Shown piece by piece: positions 8,012 through 15,644 of a DNA stretch of 64,000 nucleotides. Below the pieces are notes generated by a model. The model saw nothing but the letters and a program-made list of their open reading frames with translations, made no database searches and was not told the origin of the DNA. The position numbers and the translations under genes were made by a program. Positions within the stretch are counted from its first letter, which is position 1. Each line of letters begins with the position of its first letter. Origin of the DNA: Bacteroidota bacterium (GTDB lineage: Bacteria > Bacteroidota > Bacteroidia > Bacteroidales > F082); the NCBI GenBank assembly GCA_016845175.1, contig JAERTD010000040.1, forward strand, positions 62,001 to 126,000, given 5' to 3'.

Positions 8012-8500
8012 TCACGCATTCCGCACCTTAGTGCTGAATTTGCGGCAAGTTGCGTTATTTCGGCTGCTTACTCTGATCTGCCCCGTAGGGTTTCTCTTTT
8101 CTGCCGGCTTCCTTCGGTTTCTACTCTGATTTCTGCCTTGCGGCTTCCATCCAGCTTTCTTCCGTCTTCTGCCAGTTTCTGATGACTTTCCTCGTTCCGG
8201 ATCACTCTCTCGGGTGTTCCTTTGCCAGGTTTTCGGTTCCGCTTTGGCTTGCGCCTCCGTTTCTCCCACCCCGGGTTTCCTTGCGGTCTCCCTATCCGGT
8301 CGGTTCCAAATTCCGCTCTCGCTTCCTTCTTTCCCTTCCTTTGTCCGGTTCCGCTTCTTCTTTCGCTGCTACTTCCACTTGCGCTTCCGTTTTCTGCTTC
8401 CGTTTTCTGCTTCTCCTTCCTTTGGTCCGGTTCCTCTTCCGCTTGCGCTTCCGTTTCCCCTTTCCGGGTGCATCATCTCCTGCCCTTTATCTTCACTTGC
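8012..8500 (-). repeat. Low-complexity purine-rich (minus strand) degenerate repeat region
   Basis: About 490 bases are almost pure pyrimidine on the plus strand with repeated TTCCG and CTTGCGCTTCCG words. Three degenerate copies of a unit starting TTCCTTTG and followed by CCGGTTCC or similar begin near 8218, 8338 and 8418. A perfect 13-bp tandem repeat, TTCCGTTTTCTGC, occupies 8385-8397 and 8398-8410. Minus-strand frames are open over long stretches only because purine-rich DNA lacks stops; the longest (8368 down to 8012, about 118 codons rich in Lys, Arg, Glu, Gly and Ser) has no ATG start and looks unlike any known protein. It is either a structured or repeat RNA, or a decayed gene. The rest of the 7971-8708 gap holds its terminator, its promoter and a TTAACA palindrome; 8600-8708 shows nothing. 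Confidence 0.6.
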
Positions 8501-8505
8501 TGACA

Positions 8506-8513
8506 CAAATATA
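8506..8513 (-). promoter_or_regulatory. -7 box (TATATTTG) reading into the purine-rich region
   Basis: A perfect minus-strand TAnnTTTG match, with a TTG at 8537-8535 (spacer 21, slightly longer than the standard 19). Transcription from about 8499 would run leftward through the purine-rich repeat to the terminator at 7968-8010, giving a ~530-nt RNA. Confidence 0.45.
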
Positions 8514-8568
8514 CCTTTATAAATTTGATGCCTCCAAATTTCCTATAGTGGTAGAAATGAACACATTA

Positions 8569-8598
8569 TTAACAGCACTTATTAACAATTGTTAATAA
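8569..8598. promoter_or_regulatory. TTAACA cluster with a perfect 20-bp palindrome
   Basis: TTATTAACAATTGTTAATAA at 8579-8598 is a perfect 20-bp palindrome. Together with TTAACA at 8569-8574 it makes TTAACA/TTAACA/TTAATA units at 13- and 10-bp spacing. The words match the OmpR-type arrays near 2281 and 5759, but the geometry relative to the -7 box at 8506-8513 is looser. It may be an operator for the minus-strand transcript. Confidence 0.4.
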
Positions 8599-8708
8599 CC
8601 CTGGGTCTGTTGTGGAAATGATAAGTTCAGAAATACTACAATTAGTTATTAGGATAAGCGTCTAAATGGGATGTAATTAGTCTGTATGCAGGGGCTTGAG
8701 AACTGGGT

Positions 8709-9158
8709 TTATTTACGCTTTCTTTTAAAGAATTCCATCAATAGTGCTTTACAGTCTTCTTCCAATACACCCGATTCTATGGTGGTGGAAGGATGGAAAA
8801 GTGATTGGCCAAGGCTGGAAAAACCTCTCTTTTGATCATGGGCACCATAAACTACATGATCCACCTGTGTCCAGAATGAAGCACCGGCACACATGGGACA
8901 GGGTTCCAGCGTTACATAGAGTGTGCATCCGCTAAGATATTTTGCTCCCAGATAATCCGAGGCGGCTGTAAAGGCCTGCATCTCTGCATGTGCAGTTACA
9001 TCATGTAAGGTTTCGGTGAGGTTGTGTGCTCTGGCAATGATGGTATCCTGACATACCACTATCGCACCTACAGGAACTTCATCCTTGTCAAAAGCTTTCT
9101 GAGCTTCTTTAAGGGCTTCTTTCATATAATAGGTATGGTCGAAGGCTTTAATGGTCAT
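8709..9158 (-). CDS. tadA: tRNA-specific adenosine deaminase TadA / nucleoside deaminase
   Basis: 149 residues. A cytidine/deoxycytidylate deaminase fold with the zinc site HAE (H57, catalytic E59) and PCPMC (C87, C90). TadA converts A34 to inosine in tRNA-Arg(ACG); guanine-deaminase-like paralogues share these motifs, so the substrate is likely rather than certain. The start ATG at 9158 overlaps the end of the symporter gene by 11 bases, so the two are probably co-transcribed and translationally coupled. Convergent with the region downstream of dnaG. Confidence 0.88.
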   Translation of the reverse strand: MTIKAFDHTYYMKEALKEAQKAFDKDEVPVGAIVVCQDTIIARAHNLTETLHDVTAHAEMQAFTAASDYLGAKYLSGCTLYVTLEPCPMCAGASFWTQVDHVVYGAHDQKRGFSSLGQSLFHPSTTIESGVLEEDCKALLMEFFKRKRK

Positions 9159-10620
9159 TGGCTTTGAGTTTGGGTTTGCGGATCCAATAACCCACCACCA
9201 TCACAATACTTCCCAATAAAAATGCGGGTACAAAGGATGTCTTGGCCTGAAATTGTTCAGGGTATAATATACCGTATGTAAATAGCACGAGGTTGACTAC
9301 GAATGCCACCAATATACTACTTAGAGCTACTTTGCGGTAGGCATAAGCATTCTTGTGTATCAAGGCGAACAAAGTAATGGGTGCAAAAATAGTAATGGTG
9401 GAAATCCCTACGACCATCAAGTCGACGATATAGGGAAATACCAAAGCCACCATCAAGGCAATGACCCCAAAAATAATGGTGGCCACACGAATCATGGCAT
9501 GTGCCTTCTTCTTGGAGATTTCTTCTTTTTTCTTTCCCCAACCCACAAAATCCTTCACTGCTGAAATGGAAATGATATTTAGGAAACTGTCACCTGAAGA
9601 CATTAGGGCAGACAGCAGGCCAACAATGGCAAAACCTAGCAGAACCGGACCAAAGTTGGTATCACCAACCATTACATTCAAAGTATGCCTTGATATAAAT
9701 TCATAGGCCACATCAGCCGATTCTTTGGTTCCCAGATCCCGGTCCAAAACCAATTTAATGGTCATGCCGATCAAGGGAAAAATGATATAAAACGGAAGCA
9801 TGCCCAGACCCGACCATATGCTCACTCTACGAGCCACTTTTTCACTTTTGGCAGCCAGTAGTCGTTGCCATATATCCATTCTCACCAAAACCGACCAGGA
9901 TAGAAACAAAATGGTACCAATGAGAAATCCCCAACCCAATTGGGTTCCGTTCAACATCTCATCAGGGAGTTCACTCAATCGACTTAGCATTGCGGTGTCA
10001 TCCAGTATGCCTGGAATGAATATCAGGGCAATCATAATGACAATAGCGATAAACTGAATGCTATCGGTAACAATCACTCCTGAAAGTCCTGCAATGGCTG
10101 TATAGATGATGATGATCAAGGCAGAAATTATGGTCGCTGTTGTATAGTCCAACTGAAAGGAAAATTTCAATAAGCTGGCCATGGCCACAAATTGGGCACA
10201 AAGGATGAAGAAAAAGATAAAAATATTGACCCCGCTTACCGTAGCAGAGAAAACCCTGGTAAAATTCCCATCCGCTTCAGAGCTGTATTTGTGATTCAGA
10301 AAATGAGGAAAGCTGTAAATATTGTGCTTATGCCCATAGGTTCTGATCTTACCTGCATAGAAAGACATAATTACAAAACCAATGACATAGGCCACTCCTA
10401 TGGACACAGCTGCGAAACCGGATTCATAACCCAGAGCCATGAGTCCAATGGAGGTGCCACCACCAACGAATGTAGCCAGAACGGTGAATACCAGTGGAAG
10501 GGTTTTGGTGTTGCGGTTGTTTACCAAATATTGTTCAAAATCAGAGGTACGAAGATGTCGCAAAGCCAGAATAACAATAATGGCCAGATAAACTACAATC
10601 CAAAAAATAAGCCAATTCAT
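9148..10620 (-). CDS. Sodium:solute symporter family (SSS) transporter
   Basis: 490 residues with about 13 hydrophobic helices. The early segment TFVGGGTSIGLMALGYESG fits the SSS/LeuT-fold sodium and substrate site region, and the order of loops (ending in a short basic tail) matches the family. SSS carriers import sugars, amino acids, vitamins or carboxylates with sodium; the substrate here cannot be read from the sequence. It is the upstream gene of a pair with tadA, overlapping its start by 11 bases, but this pairing is probably not functional. Its own promoter must lie in the short gap 10621-10739, where no perfect -7 box was found. Confidence 0.9.
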   Translation of the reverse strand: MNWLIFWIVVYLAIIVILALRHLRTSDFEQYLVNNRNTKTLPLVFTVLATFVGGGTSIGLMALGYESGFAAVSIGVAYVIGFVIMSFYAGKIRTYGHKHNIYSFPHFLNHKYSSEADGNFTRVFSATVSGVNIFIFFFILCAQFVAMASLLKFSFQLDYTTATIISALIIIIYTAIAGLSGVIVTDSIQFIAIVIMIALIFIPGILDDTAMLSRLSELPDEMLNGTQLGWGFLIGTILFLSWSVLVRMDIWQRLLAAKSEKVARRVSIWSGLGMLPFYIIFPLIGMTIKLVLDRDLGTKESADVAYEFISRHTLNVMVGDTNFGPVLLGFAIVGLLSALMSSGDSFLNIISISAVKDFVGWGKKKEEISKKKAHAMIRVATIIFGVIALMVALVFPYIVDLMVVGISTITIFAPITLFALIHKNAYAYRKVALSSILVAFVVNLVLFTYGILYPEQFQAKTSFVPAFLLGSIVMVVGYWIRKPKLKANDH

Positions 10621-10739
10621 AGGAGTGGTTTTGGTTTGAATATGCTACAAAGCTCAAATATCAGCATTTTTCTGATCATTGGACTATTTGATCAGGATGA
10701 CGACTTGCTCAGCTGAGGATTTTTCTATTGGTAATTAAC

Positions 10740-12317
10740 TTAAGTGTTCGAAAAACGTTTCTTCACATAATCTGTGATCTCTTTCAACAGAGTTAATTCC
10801 TGGGAAGCATTTCCTGAACGCACATAGAACTTTTCAACAGCCTGGCCTTGCTTGTTTTTGGTGGAAAGATAAAGGGGCTCGTCTGCAGGATTAATCTGAA
10901 TAACACAAATGCACAGTTCATCGAAGACCGGGAACTGAACATTCAGATGATTGTTGGCGAAGGAAATTCCGTATTGGTTGTTAATTAGTTTGCGCAGATG
11001 CAATTCGAAATAGTCAATGTCTTGTTTTCTCAAGGTTTTTATATCCGACGCCAATCCAATAATTTCTAAATCATCAGTTACACCAATAAACAAGGTGCCG
11101 CCCTTGGCATTGCTGAAGGCAGCAATACTTTTCATGATCACATCTTCCAACACCTTATTCACCTTTTCTTCGCAAAAATCCCAGCGCAGGGAGGACTTAA
11201 ATTCCACATATTCTGTTTCACCTGCTTGAATAAGAGCCAATATTTCATCCTTTTCCAATCCCCTTATGGGTTGAGGTTCCAGCACTTTTTCAGTTTTCTT
11301 GGGTTTTTTTAACATCACCAGAAAACCCAGTGCGATGATTCCAAAAAGAATGGCCAGATACAGAAAAACTTCCTGTTTCAGTTCATTGGCATATTCAAGG
11401 TCCTTATTGGATAGGGTTAGGGCATAGGCATTCACACTGCAGCGTTCACTAATGGTATCCACTCGGGTCCAGTAGGTCAGCTGGTCCTGCTCAAAACTAA
11501 AGGTTCGGGCTTCTTTGCTCTTAGCTTCTTTCCATAGCCCGATCATGTTTTCGATACTGGGGTTTAAAATTTCAACCTGGGCATTTAATACAGAATCTGT
11601 AGGTCTGACAGGAACACTTAAGTCAGCAGATTCAGATATAATGTTAACACAGGGATTCACAAATTGTAATAACGGCCGGAAGGGTTGCTCCAGCTTGCTC
11701 AGGTTAAAGGCCAATGCAGCCGCGTACAAAATACCTTCTTTGTTCTGAAGAGGAAATACACAAAAAATCAGATCATTCCTTTCCAAGCGTTTTCTTCCTA
11801 TAAACCGCCAAGTGATTTGATCTTCCTGTAAGGTGTTTTTAATGTCAAAAATACCTTCCTCATCAACAAAATATTTATAGGTATCAGACCAACTGCTTAT
11901 TTCTTTCATATCCTTATCAAAACGATACCAATAGGTAATATCGTCAGAAAACAAGGTGTCAAAAGTCACTACCCAGGAAGATTCTTCCCTGAAAATGATA
12001 TAATTCAGGTCATCCCTGAATATCACAGAACCAAAGGCAGATGTAGTTTGGTTTATGGTATTTGTAAGATAATTGTTGAGTTGAGACTCATCTATTTCAG
12101 ATGAATTCCATTGACTAAAATCAGATTGTAACTTACGGATATTGCCATCAACATTAACTAGAAAACCCTTTAGGTTAGCCTTGAACTGGTCTGAAGCTTT
12201 TTCAAGTATCTGCTCTGAATACATAGGTTTGGTATCCTGTATTAAATAAAACACAAGACTACTTGCTCCCAGCAGGAGAAAAATAACAGCTCCCAGAATT
12301 CTGATTTTTTTACTCAT
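10740..12317 (-). CDS. Membrane-anchored protein: extracytoplasmic sensor-like domain plus AlbA_2 (Schlafen-type) domain
   Basis: 525 residues. Membrane helix at about 7-26, an extracytoplasmic region of ~290 residues, a second helix at about 317-336, then a basic linker. The cytoplasmic AlbA_2/Schlafen-like domain (about 358-500) shows ETEYVEFKSS (E372 near the conserved acidic site) and AFSNAKGGTLFIGVTDD, the typical core of this family. AlbA_2 domains occur in Schlafen nucleases and in putative regulators; here one seems coupled to an outside sensor, as in a histidine kinase whose kinase has been replaced. A perfect minus-strand -7 box lies at 12339-12346. Function is unknown; the architecture is seen directly. 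Confidence 0.75.
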   Translation of the reverse strand: MSKKIRILGAVIFLLLGASSLVFYLIQDTKPMYSEQILEKASDQFKANLKGFLVNVDGNIRKLQSDFSQWNSSEIDESQLNNYLTNTINQTTSAFGSVIFRDDLNYIIFREESSWVVTFDTLFSDDITYWYRFDKDMKEISSWSDTYKYFVDEEGIFDIKNTLQEDQITWRFIGRKRLERNDLIFCVFPLQNKEGILYAAALAFNLSKLEQPFRPLLQFVNPCVNIISESADLSVPVRPTDSVLNAQVEILNPSIENMIGLWKEAKSKEARTFSFEQDQLTYWTRVDTISERCSVNAYALTLSNKDLEYANELKQEVFLYLAILFGIIALGFLVMLKKPKKTEKVLEPQPIRGLEKDEILALIQAGETEYVEFKSSLRWDFCEEKVNKVLEDVIMKSIAAFSNAKGGTLFIGVTDDLEIIGLASDIKTLRKQDIDYFELHLRKLINNQYGISFANNHLNVQFPVFDELCICVIQINPADEPLYLSTKNKQGQAVEKFYVRSGNASQELTLLKEITDYVKKRFSNT

Positions 12318-12338
12318 TCATCAACTCTTTTGTGGGAT

Positions 12339-12346
12339 CAAAAATA
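12339..12346 (-). promoter_or_regulatory. -7 box (TATTTTTG) of the AlbA_2 membrane protein gene
   Basis: A perfect TAnnTTTG match on the minus strand, 21 bases before the ATG at 12317. No -33 TTG at the standard distance. Confidence 0.45.
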
Positions 12347-12360
12347 TGCTTTTTATACCA

Positions 12361-12402
12361 AAAGAAGCCATGCTTGGACATCATATCCTAAGCATGGCTT
12401 TT
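12361..12402 (-). terminator. Intrinsic terminator of the T9SS beta-propeller gene
   Basis: AGCCATGCTT (12366-12375) and AAGCATGGCT (12390-12399) form a perfect 10-bp stem with a 14-nt loop. On the minus strand the stem is followed by TCTTTTGG. It lies about 40 bases past the stop codon at 12441. Confidence 0.7.
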
Positions 12403-12440
12403 CAGAGTTCATTGGTGGCCGTTCTCAAATAAGGACAGGC

Positions 12441-15164
12441 TTATCGTATAATAATTTTTTCACTGAAAACAGTTTCGCCGTTATCCATGTGAATTAAATA
12501 TACACCCTTGCTCAAATCAGAAATATCTAAAGGGGTACCAGCCTGTGAATAATATGATTCCTTCACCATGCGACCACTCATATCGCTAATTTGAATCTTG
12601 CTTGTGCTGTGGATTGCAACATCCGATTTTATGGAGATAAATTCGCTGGCAGGATTTGGATATACCTGGAAATGCTGAGCATTTAGCATATGTTCATCTT
12701 CTGCTGTATATAAGTCATACACATATTCTGTGGTAAAAAATCCCCTGCCATGGGTGGCTGCCAATACGGTGTTGTCCGAATCACGGAGTTGAAGCATATC
12801 CACCCTCACATTGGCCATTCCATCAACGGCGGGAGCCCATTCTGTAGTATTTTCCATTAATGTATTGGTTGCCCATATACCGGTTTCTGTGGCCAGCATG
12901 GCTTGACCGTCATTATCAGGATGTATGATAGCCCAGCGGATGGGCATATCAGGGAGGTTGCTTTCTTTTTCTACCCAGGTGTCTCCACCATCAATCGTTA
13001 ACCATACGGAGGTAACACCATAATTGGTGAAGGTAACCAGCAATACATCTTCAGAGCTGCCCAGGGCAACACATGAAATATTGGCAGTTGGAAAGTCATC
13101 GGTTCCAATCTCTGCGGCCTGTGGGCTGCTATGGGCATTGGTGATCTTATACAATTTTCCGGATTGTGTAGCTACAAATAGCGTGCTCTTGCCTGCGTCC
13201 GAATAGGGTGAATATTTTATATGCGAGAAGGGAACATTACTGCTGGTTCCAATATTAATCAGCTCGTCATCTATGCTGAAGGGAATACCTTTAACCCTAA
13301 GCAAACGGTTGGCAAGACTCCCGGTGAATGTCACCGCGTTTGAGTACAAAATGTCGTCGTCAGAATCGAAATCTGCAGGACTCACAAAGGTACCGCTACC
13401 ATAACCAAAAGAGGCCACCTCATAACCATTGTTCCATGCAGTGTATCCATTGTAATAATAAGAGGAAATAAACACATTCTCATTGTCTTTGTCGAAGAAA
13501 CAATAGGCACCATCTCCACCACTAACCATATCAGAGTATTCTAACGGACTATCGTCATATAATACGGTTCCATTGTCCTGTAGGCCACCCAGGAACTGGT
13601 TGGTTCCACTCACCGGATTGATGGCACAAGTATAGTATTGAAGCGTGTTGTAGCTTTTGTTTCTTACATTAAAAGTGGGCTGGGTTAAATTGAAATTGTC
13701 GGAAATAAAGACACCACCATCATTGGACATGATGGCCAGGCTATTGGATCCGGGTAAAAACTGAATATTGTGCTGGTCGGCATGCACAAAATAATCACCG
13801 CCCCAGGGACTCCATGCCGAAATTTGATTCCACGATTGTCCACTATTACTTGATTTGTACAGGTCCACACCACCGGTTATGATAGTTTCTTCATTAATCG
13901 GGCTCACCTTGAGGACAAAATTATGCCAGGCTCGTGGAGCCCAGTATTGCATATTTGGAGTAGGCCTGTCACTCCAGGTTTCTCCACCATTTTTGGTTCT
14001 TGTCATATAAATCCCACTATAATTGATAAACCAGCCATCCTGAAAGCCGGCTGCAAACTGAGCATATACCCAATCAGGATTGCTTGGCGCGGAAGCGAGA
14101 ATAGTACGTGCAGGAATATTGAATGTCTGGTTGTCTTTAATGGTTTCATTATACTCATCATAAACAGTCCAGTCACCTGGATCACCGGTTTCTGAATAAA
14201 GCACACAGGCTCCTCCTTCAAAATTCAGGTTTTCCATCGTTCCCACAAAAATTTGCCCTGATCCGGTAACTTCAATGTCTGAGGGACAAAAAACATCATC
14301 ATAAATAGTTCCTGGTATAAAAGGAAGCACTTGCTCCCAGTCATCCCCACCGTCTGATGATCGGTATAATCCTTCTGAAGGTTCACTCAGATGTTCTTCA
14401 CCCATATACAAGCCCGAAACAACGCCCACATAAAGCACACTGCTTCCTTCATCATCCACCACAACCATATCGGTTATATACTTAAAGCCATCTGTGGAGC
14501 TTAGAAGTTCAAAACTCTCGCCTCCATCGGTACTTTTGAAAATACCAACACCCAGACCGGATGATTCACGGTATAAAATTCTGGCCGTCTGCCCTTCACC
14601 GGTTCCCACATACATGGTTTGCGGATCATTGGGGTCAAAGGCTATACAGCTGATGGCAAGATTTGGCCAAAAATCCCCAATGGGAATCCATTCACTATCC
14701 AAATCAGTGATATCTTCCGTATACCATAGGCCTCCGGTCACACCACCAGCCCAAACTTTCAGATTGTCAGGGTCGTTTGGGTCGAAAGCGAGCGCCCGTG
14801 TACGACCACCCATATTGGCGTCGGTGCTTGTCCACTCAACTGGTGGCTCATAATCCCTGGAGAGTTGTTGGTCTGCCATTATGGCCCGGGTCTCAAAATA
14901 GGCTCTATGGGCACGTTCTTTAGGCACATATCCCAAGGCCGGATCCAGGGTTTTATAATACTCCTGCAAAGCAGCCATTTCTGGCTTATCAGGTGTAACA
15001 TCTTCAGGAGCTATATGCTGTTTTTCGGAAAAATCCTGGTATTGGGCCAGTAAAAAATCTTCATATTGATCAAACTTGTCTTCACTTCTTTGATTAATAA
15101 TCAGAAAGGCAAGCAGAACGGTGGCTGCTAAAGAAATACTTAAGGTTGCGATGGTTTTTCTCAT
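12441..15164 (-). CDS. Large secreted beta-propeller (BNR/VPS10-like) protein with T9SS sorting domain
   Basis: 907 residues. An N-terminal hydrophobic segment (about 7-24) acts as signal or anchor. The body contains several sortilin/BNR-type blades with the recurring pattern STDGGxSW (for example SSDGGDDWEQV, TKNGGETWSD, SNSGQSWNQI, TIDGGDTWVE) and AFDPNDP, as in proteins commonly labelled glycosyl hydrolase or VPS10-domain protein. The last ~75 residues, from VYPNPASEF, are a T9SS type A sorting domain. No catalytic residues can be named, so binding or adhesion is as likely as enzymatic activity. It ends in a clear minus-strand terminator. Confidence 0.85.
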   Translation of the reverse strand: MRKTIATLSISLAATVLLAFLIINQRSEDKFDQYEDFLLAQYQDFSEKQHIAPEDVTPDKPEMAALQEYYKTLDPALGYVPKERAHRAYFETRAIMADQQLSRDYEPPVEWTSTDANMGGRTRALAFDPNDPDNLKVWAGGVTGGLWYTEDITDLDSEWIPIGDFWPNLAISCIAFDPNDPQTMYVGTGEGQTARILYRESSGLGVGIFKSTDGGESFELLSSTDGFKYITDMVVVDDEGSSVLYVGVVSGLYMGEEHLSEPSEGLYRSSDGGDDWEQVLPFIPGTIYDDVFCPSDIEVTGSGQIFVGTMENLNFEGGACVLYSETGDPGDWTVYDEYNETIKDNQTFNIPARTILASAPSNPDWVYAQFAAGFQDGWFINYSGIYMTRTKNGGETWSDRPTPNMQYWAPRAWHNFVLKVSPINEETIITGGVDLYKSSNSGQSWNQISAWSPWGGDYFVHADQHNIQFLPGSNSLAIMSNDGGVFISDNFNLTQPTFNVRNKSYNTLQYYTCAINPVSGTNQFLGGLQDNGTVLYDDSPLEYSDMVSGGDGAYCFFDKDNENVFISSYYYNGYTAWNNGYEVASFGYGSGTFVSPADFDSDDDILYSNAVTFTGSLANRLLRVKGIPFSIDDELINIGTSSNVPFSHIKYSPYSDAGKSTLFVATQSGKLYKITNAHSSPQAAEIGTDDFPTANISCVALGSSEDVLLVTFTNYGVTSVWLTIDGGDTWVEKESNLPDMPIRWAIIHPDNDGQAMLATETGIWATNTLMENTTEWAPAVDGMANVRVDMLQLRDSDNTVLAATHGRGFFTTEYVYDLYTAEDEHMLNAQHFQVYPNPASEFISIKSDVAIHSTSKIQISDMSGRMVKESYYSQAGTPLDISDLSKGVYLIHMDNGETVFSEKIIIR

Positions 15165-15644
15165 GACGGATGCTGTTTAATTGTTTACATGCTACGGAAG
15201 GCATGTGCTGAATAGATATATTGATGACAAAATCTGTGATCAAGTGGTTGTGTTTGGCTCGAAAAATAAACCAGGTCATTGGCATCGAGATGGAAGGGTG
15301 CTATAATTTGCTGAACTTTTATAATAATCTTCCGAATAGTGGGTAAGGCTATTTTCATAGGCTTGAACATTGTACTTGATGGCTATTTAAGAGCACAAAA
15401 ATCATGCGTAAAGCAGTAAGAAACAGACAGCCAGCCAACTATAATTTCTGACAAATAATTAGCTAAAAATTCTGTACGATATTGGACATGCGATTGTACA
15501 AGAGGGTACAGCACTTTCAATGGCCAGAGTCGGAGTTCAGAGGAGATTCATTCCTCCAATTATCAATTAATAATTCGCCTTAAGCAGTCAAAAATGTAAA
15601 TTTACAACCTAAACTGAGCTGAAATACTTAATAAATGATAAAAG
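15165..15644. other. 480-base gap between divergent genes
   Basis: This gap separates the minus-strand T9SS gene from the plus-strand dipeptidase. It contains no credible ORF. A short inverted repeat, ACATGC (15187-15192) and GCATGT (15201-15206), lies close to the T9SS start, and a perfect 12-bp palindrome lies at 15595-15606 near the dipeptidase start. No tRNA, riboswitch or perfect TAnnTTTG box was recognised. Confidence 0.5.
15595..15606. promoter_or_regulatory. 12-bp palindrome TGTAAATTTACA upstream of the C69 dipeptidase
   Basis: A perfect palindrome 38 bases before the ATG at 15645. It overlaps a near-match -7 box (TAAATTTA), so a dimeric repressor bound here would block transcription. 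Inference only. Confidence 0.3.

Noticed and set aside
8012-8269. An 85-codon minus-strand frame with GTG start in the purine-rich region
   Set aside because: The frame continues upstream without an ATG to a stop at 8369 and the product is low-complexity. Not called as a gene, but kept as part of the transcript finding.
8182-8595. Three overlapping plus-strand frames (93-137 codons) in the pyrimidine-rich region
   Set aside because: They are Ser/Phe/Leu/Pro-rich artefacts of biased composition, open in several frames at once, with no start or family signal.
10672-10695. Inverted repeat CTGATCA/TGATCAG between the symporter and the AlbA_2 gene
   Set aside because: No T-run on either side, so not a terminator; evidence for an operator is too thin.
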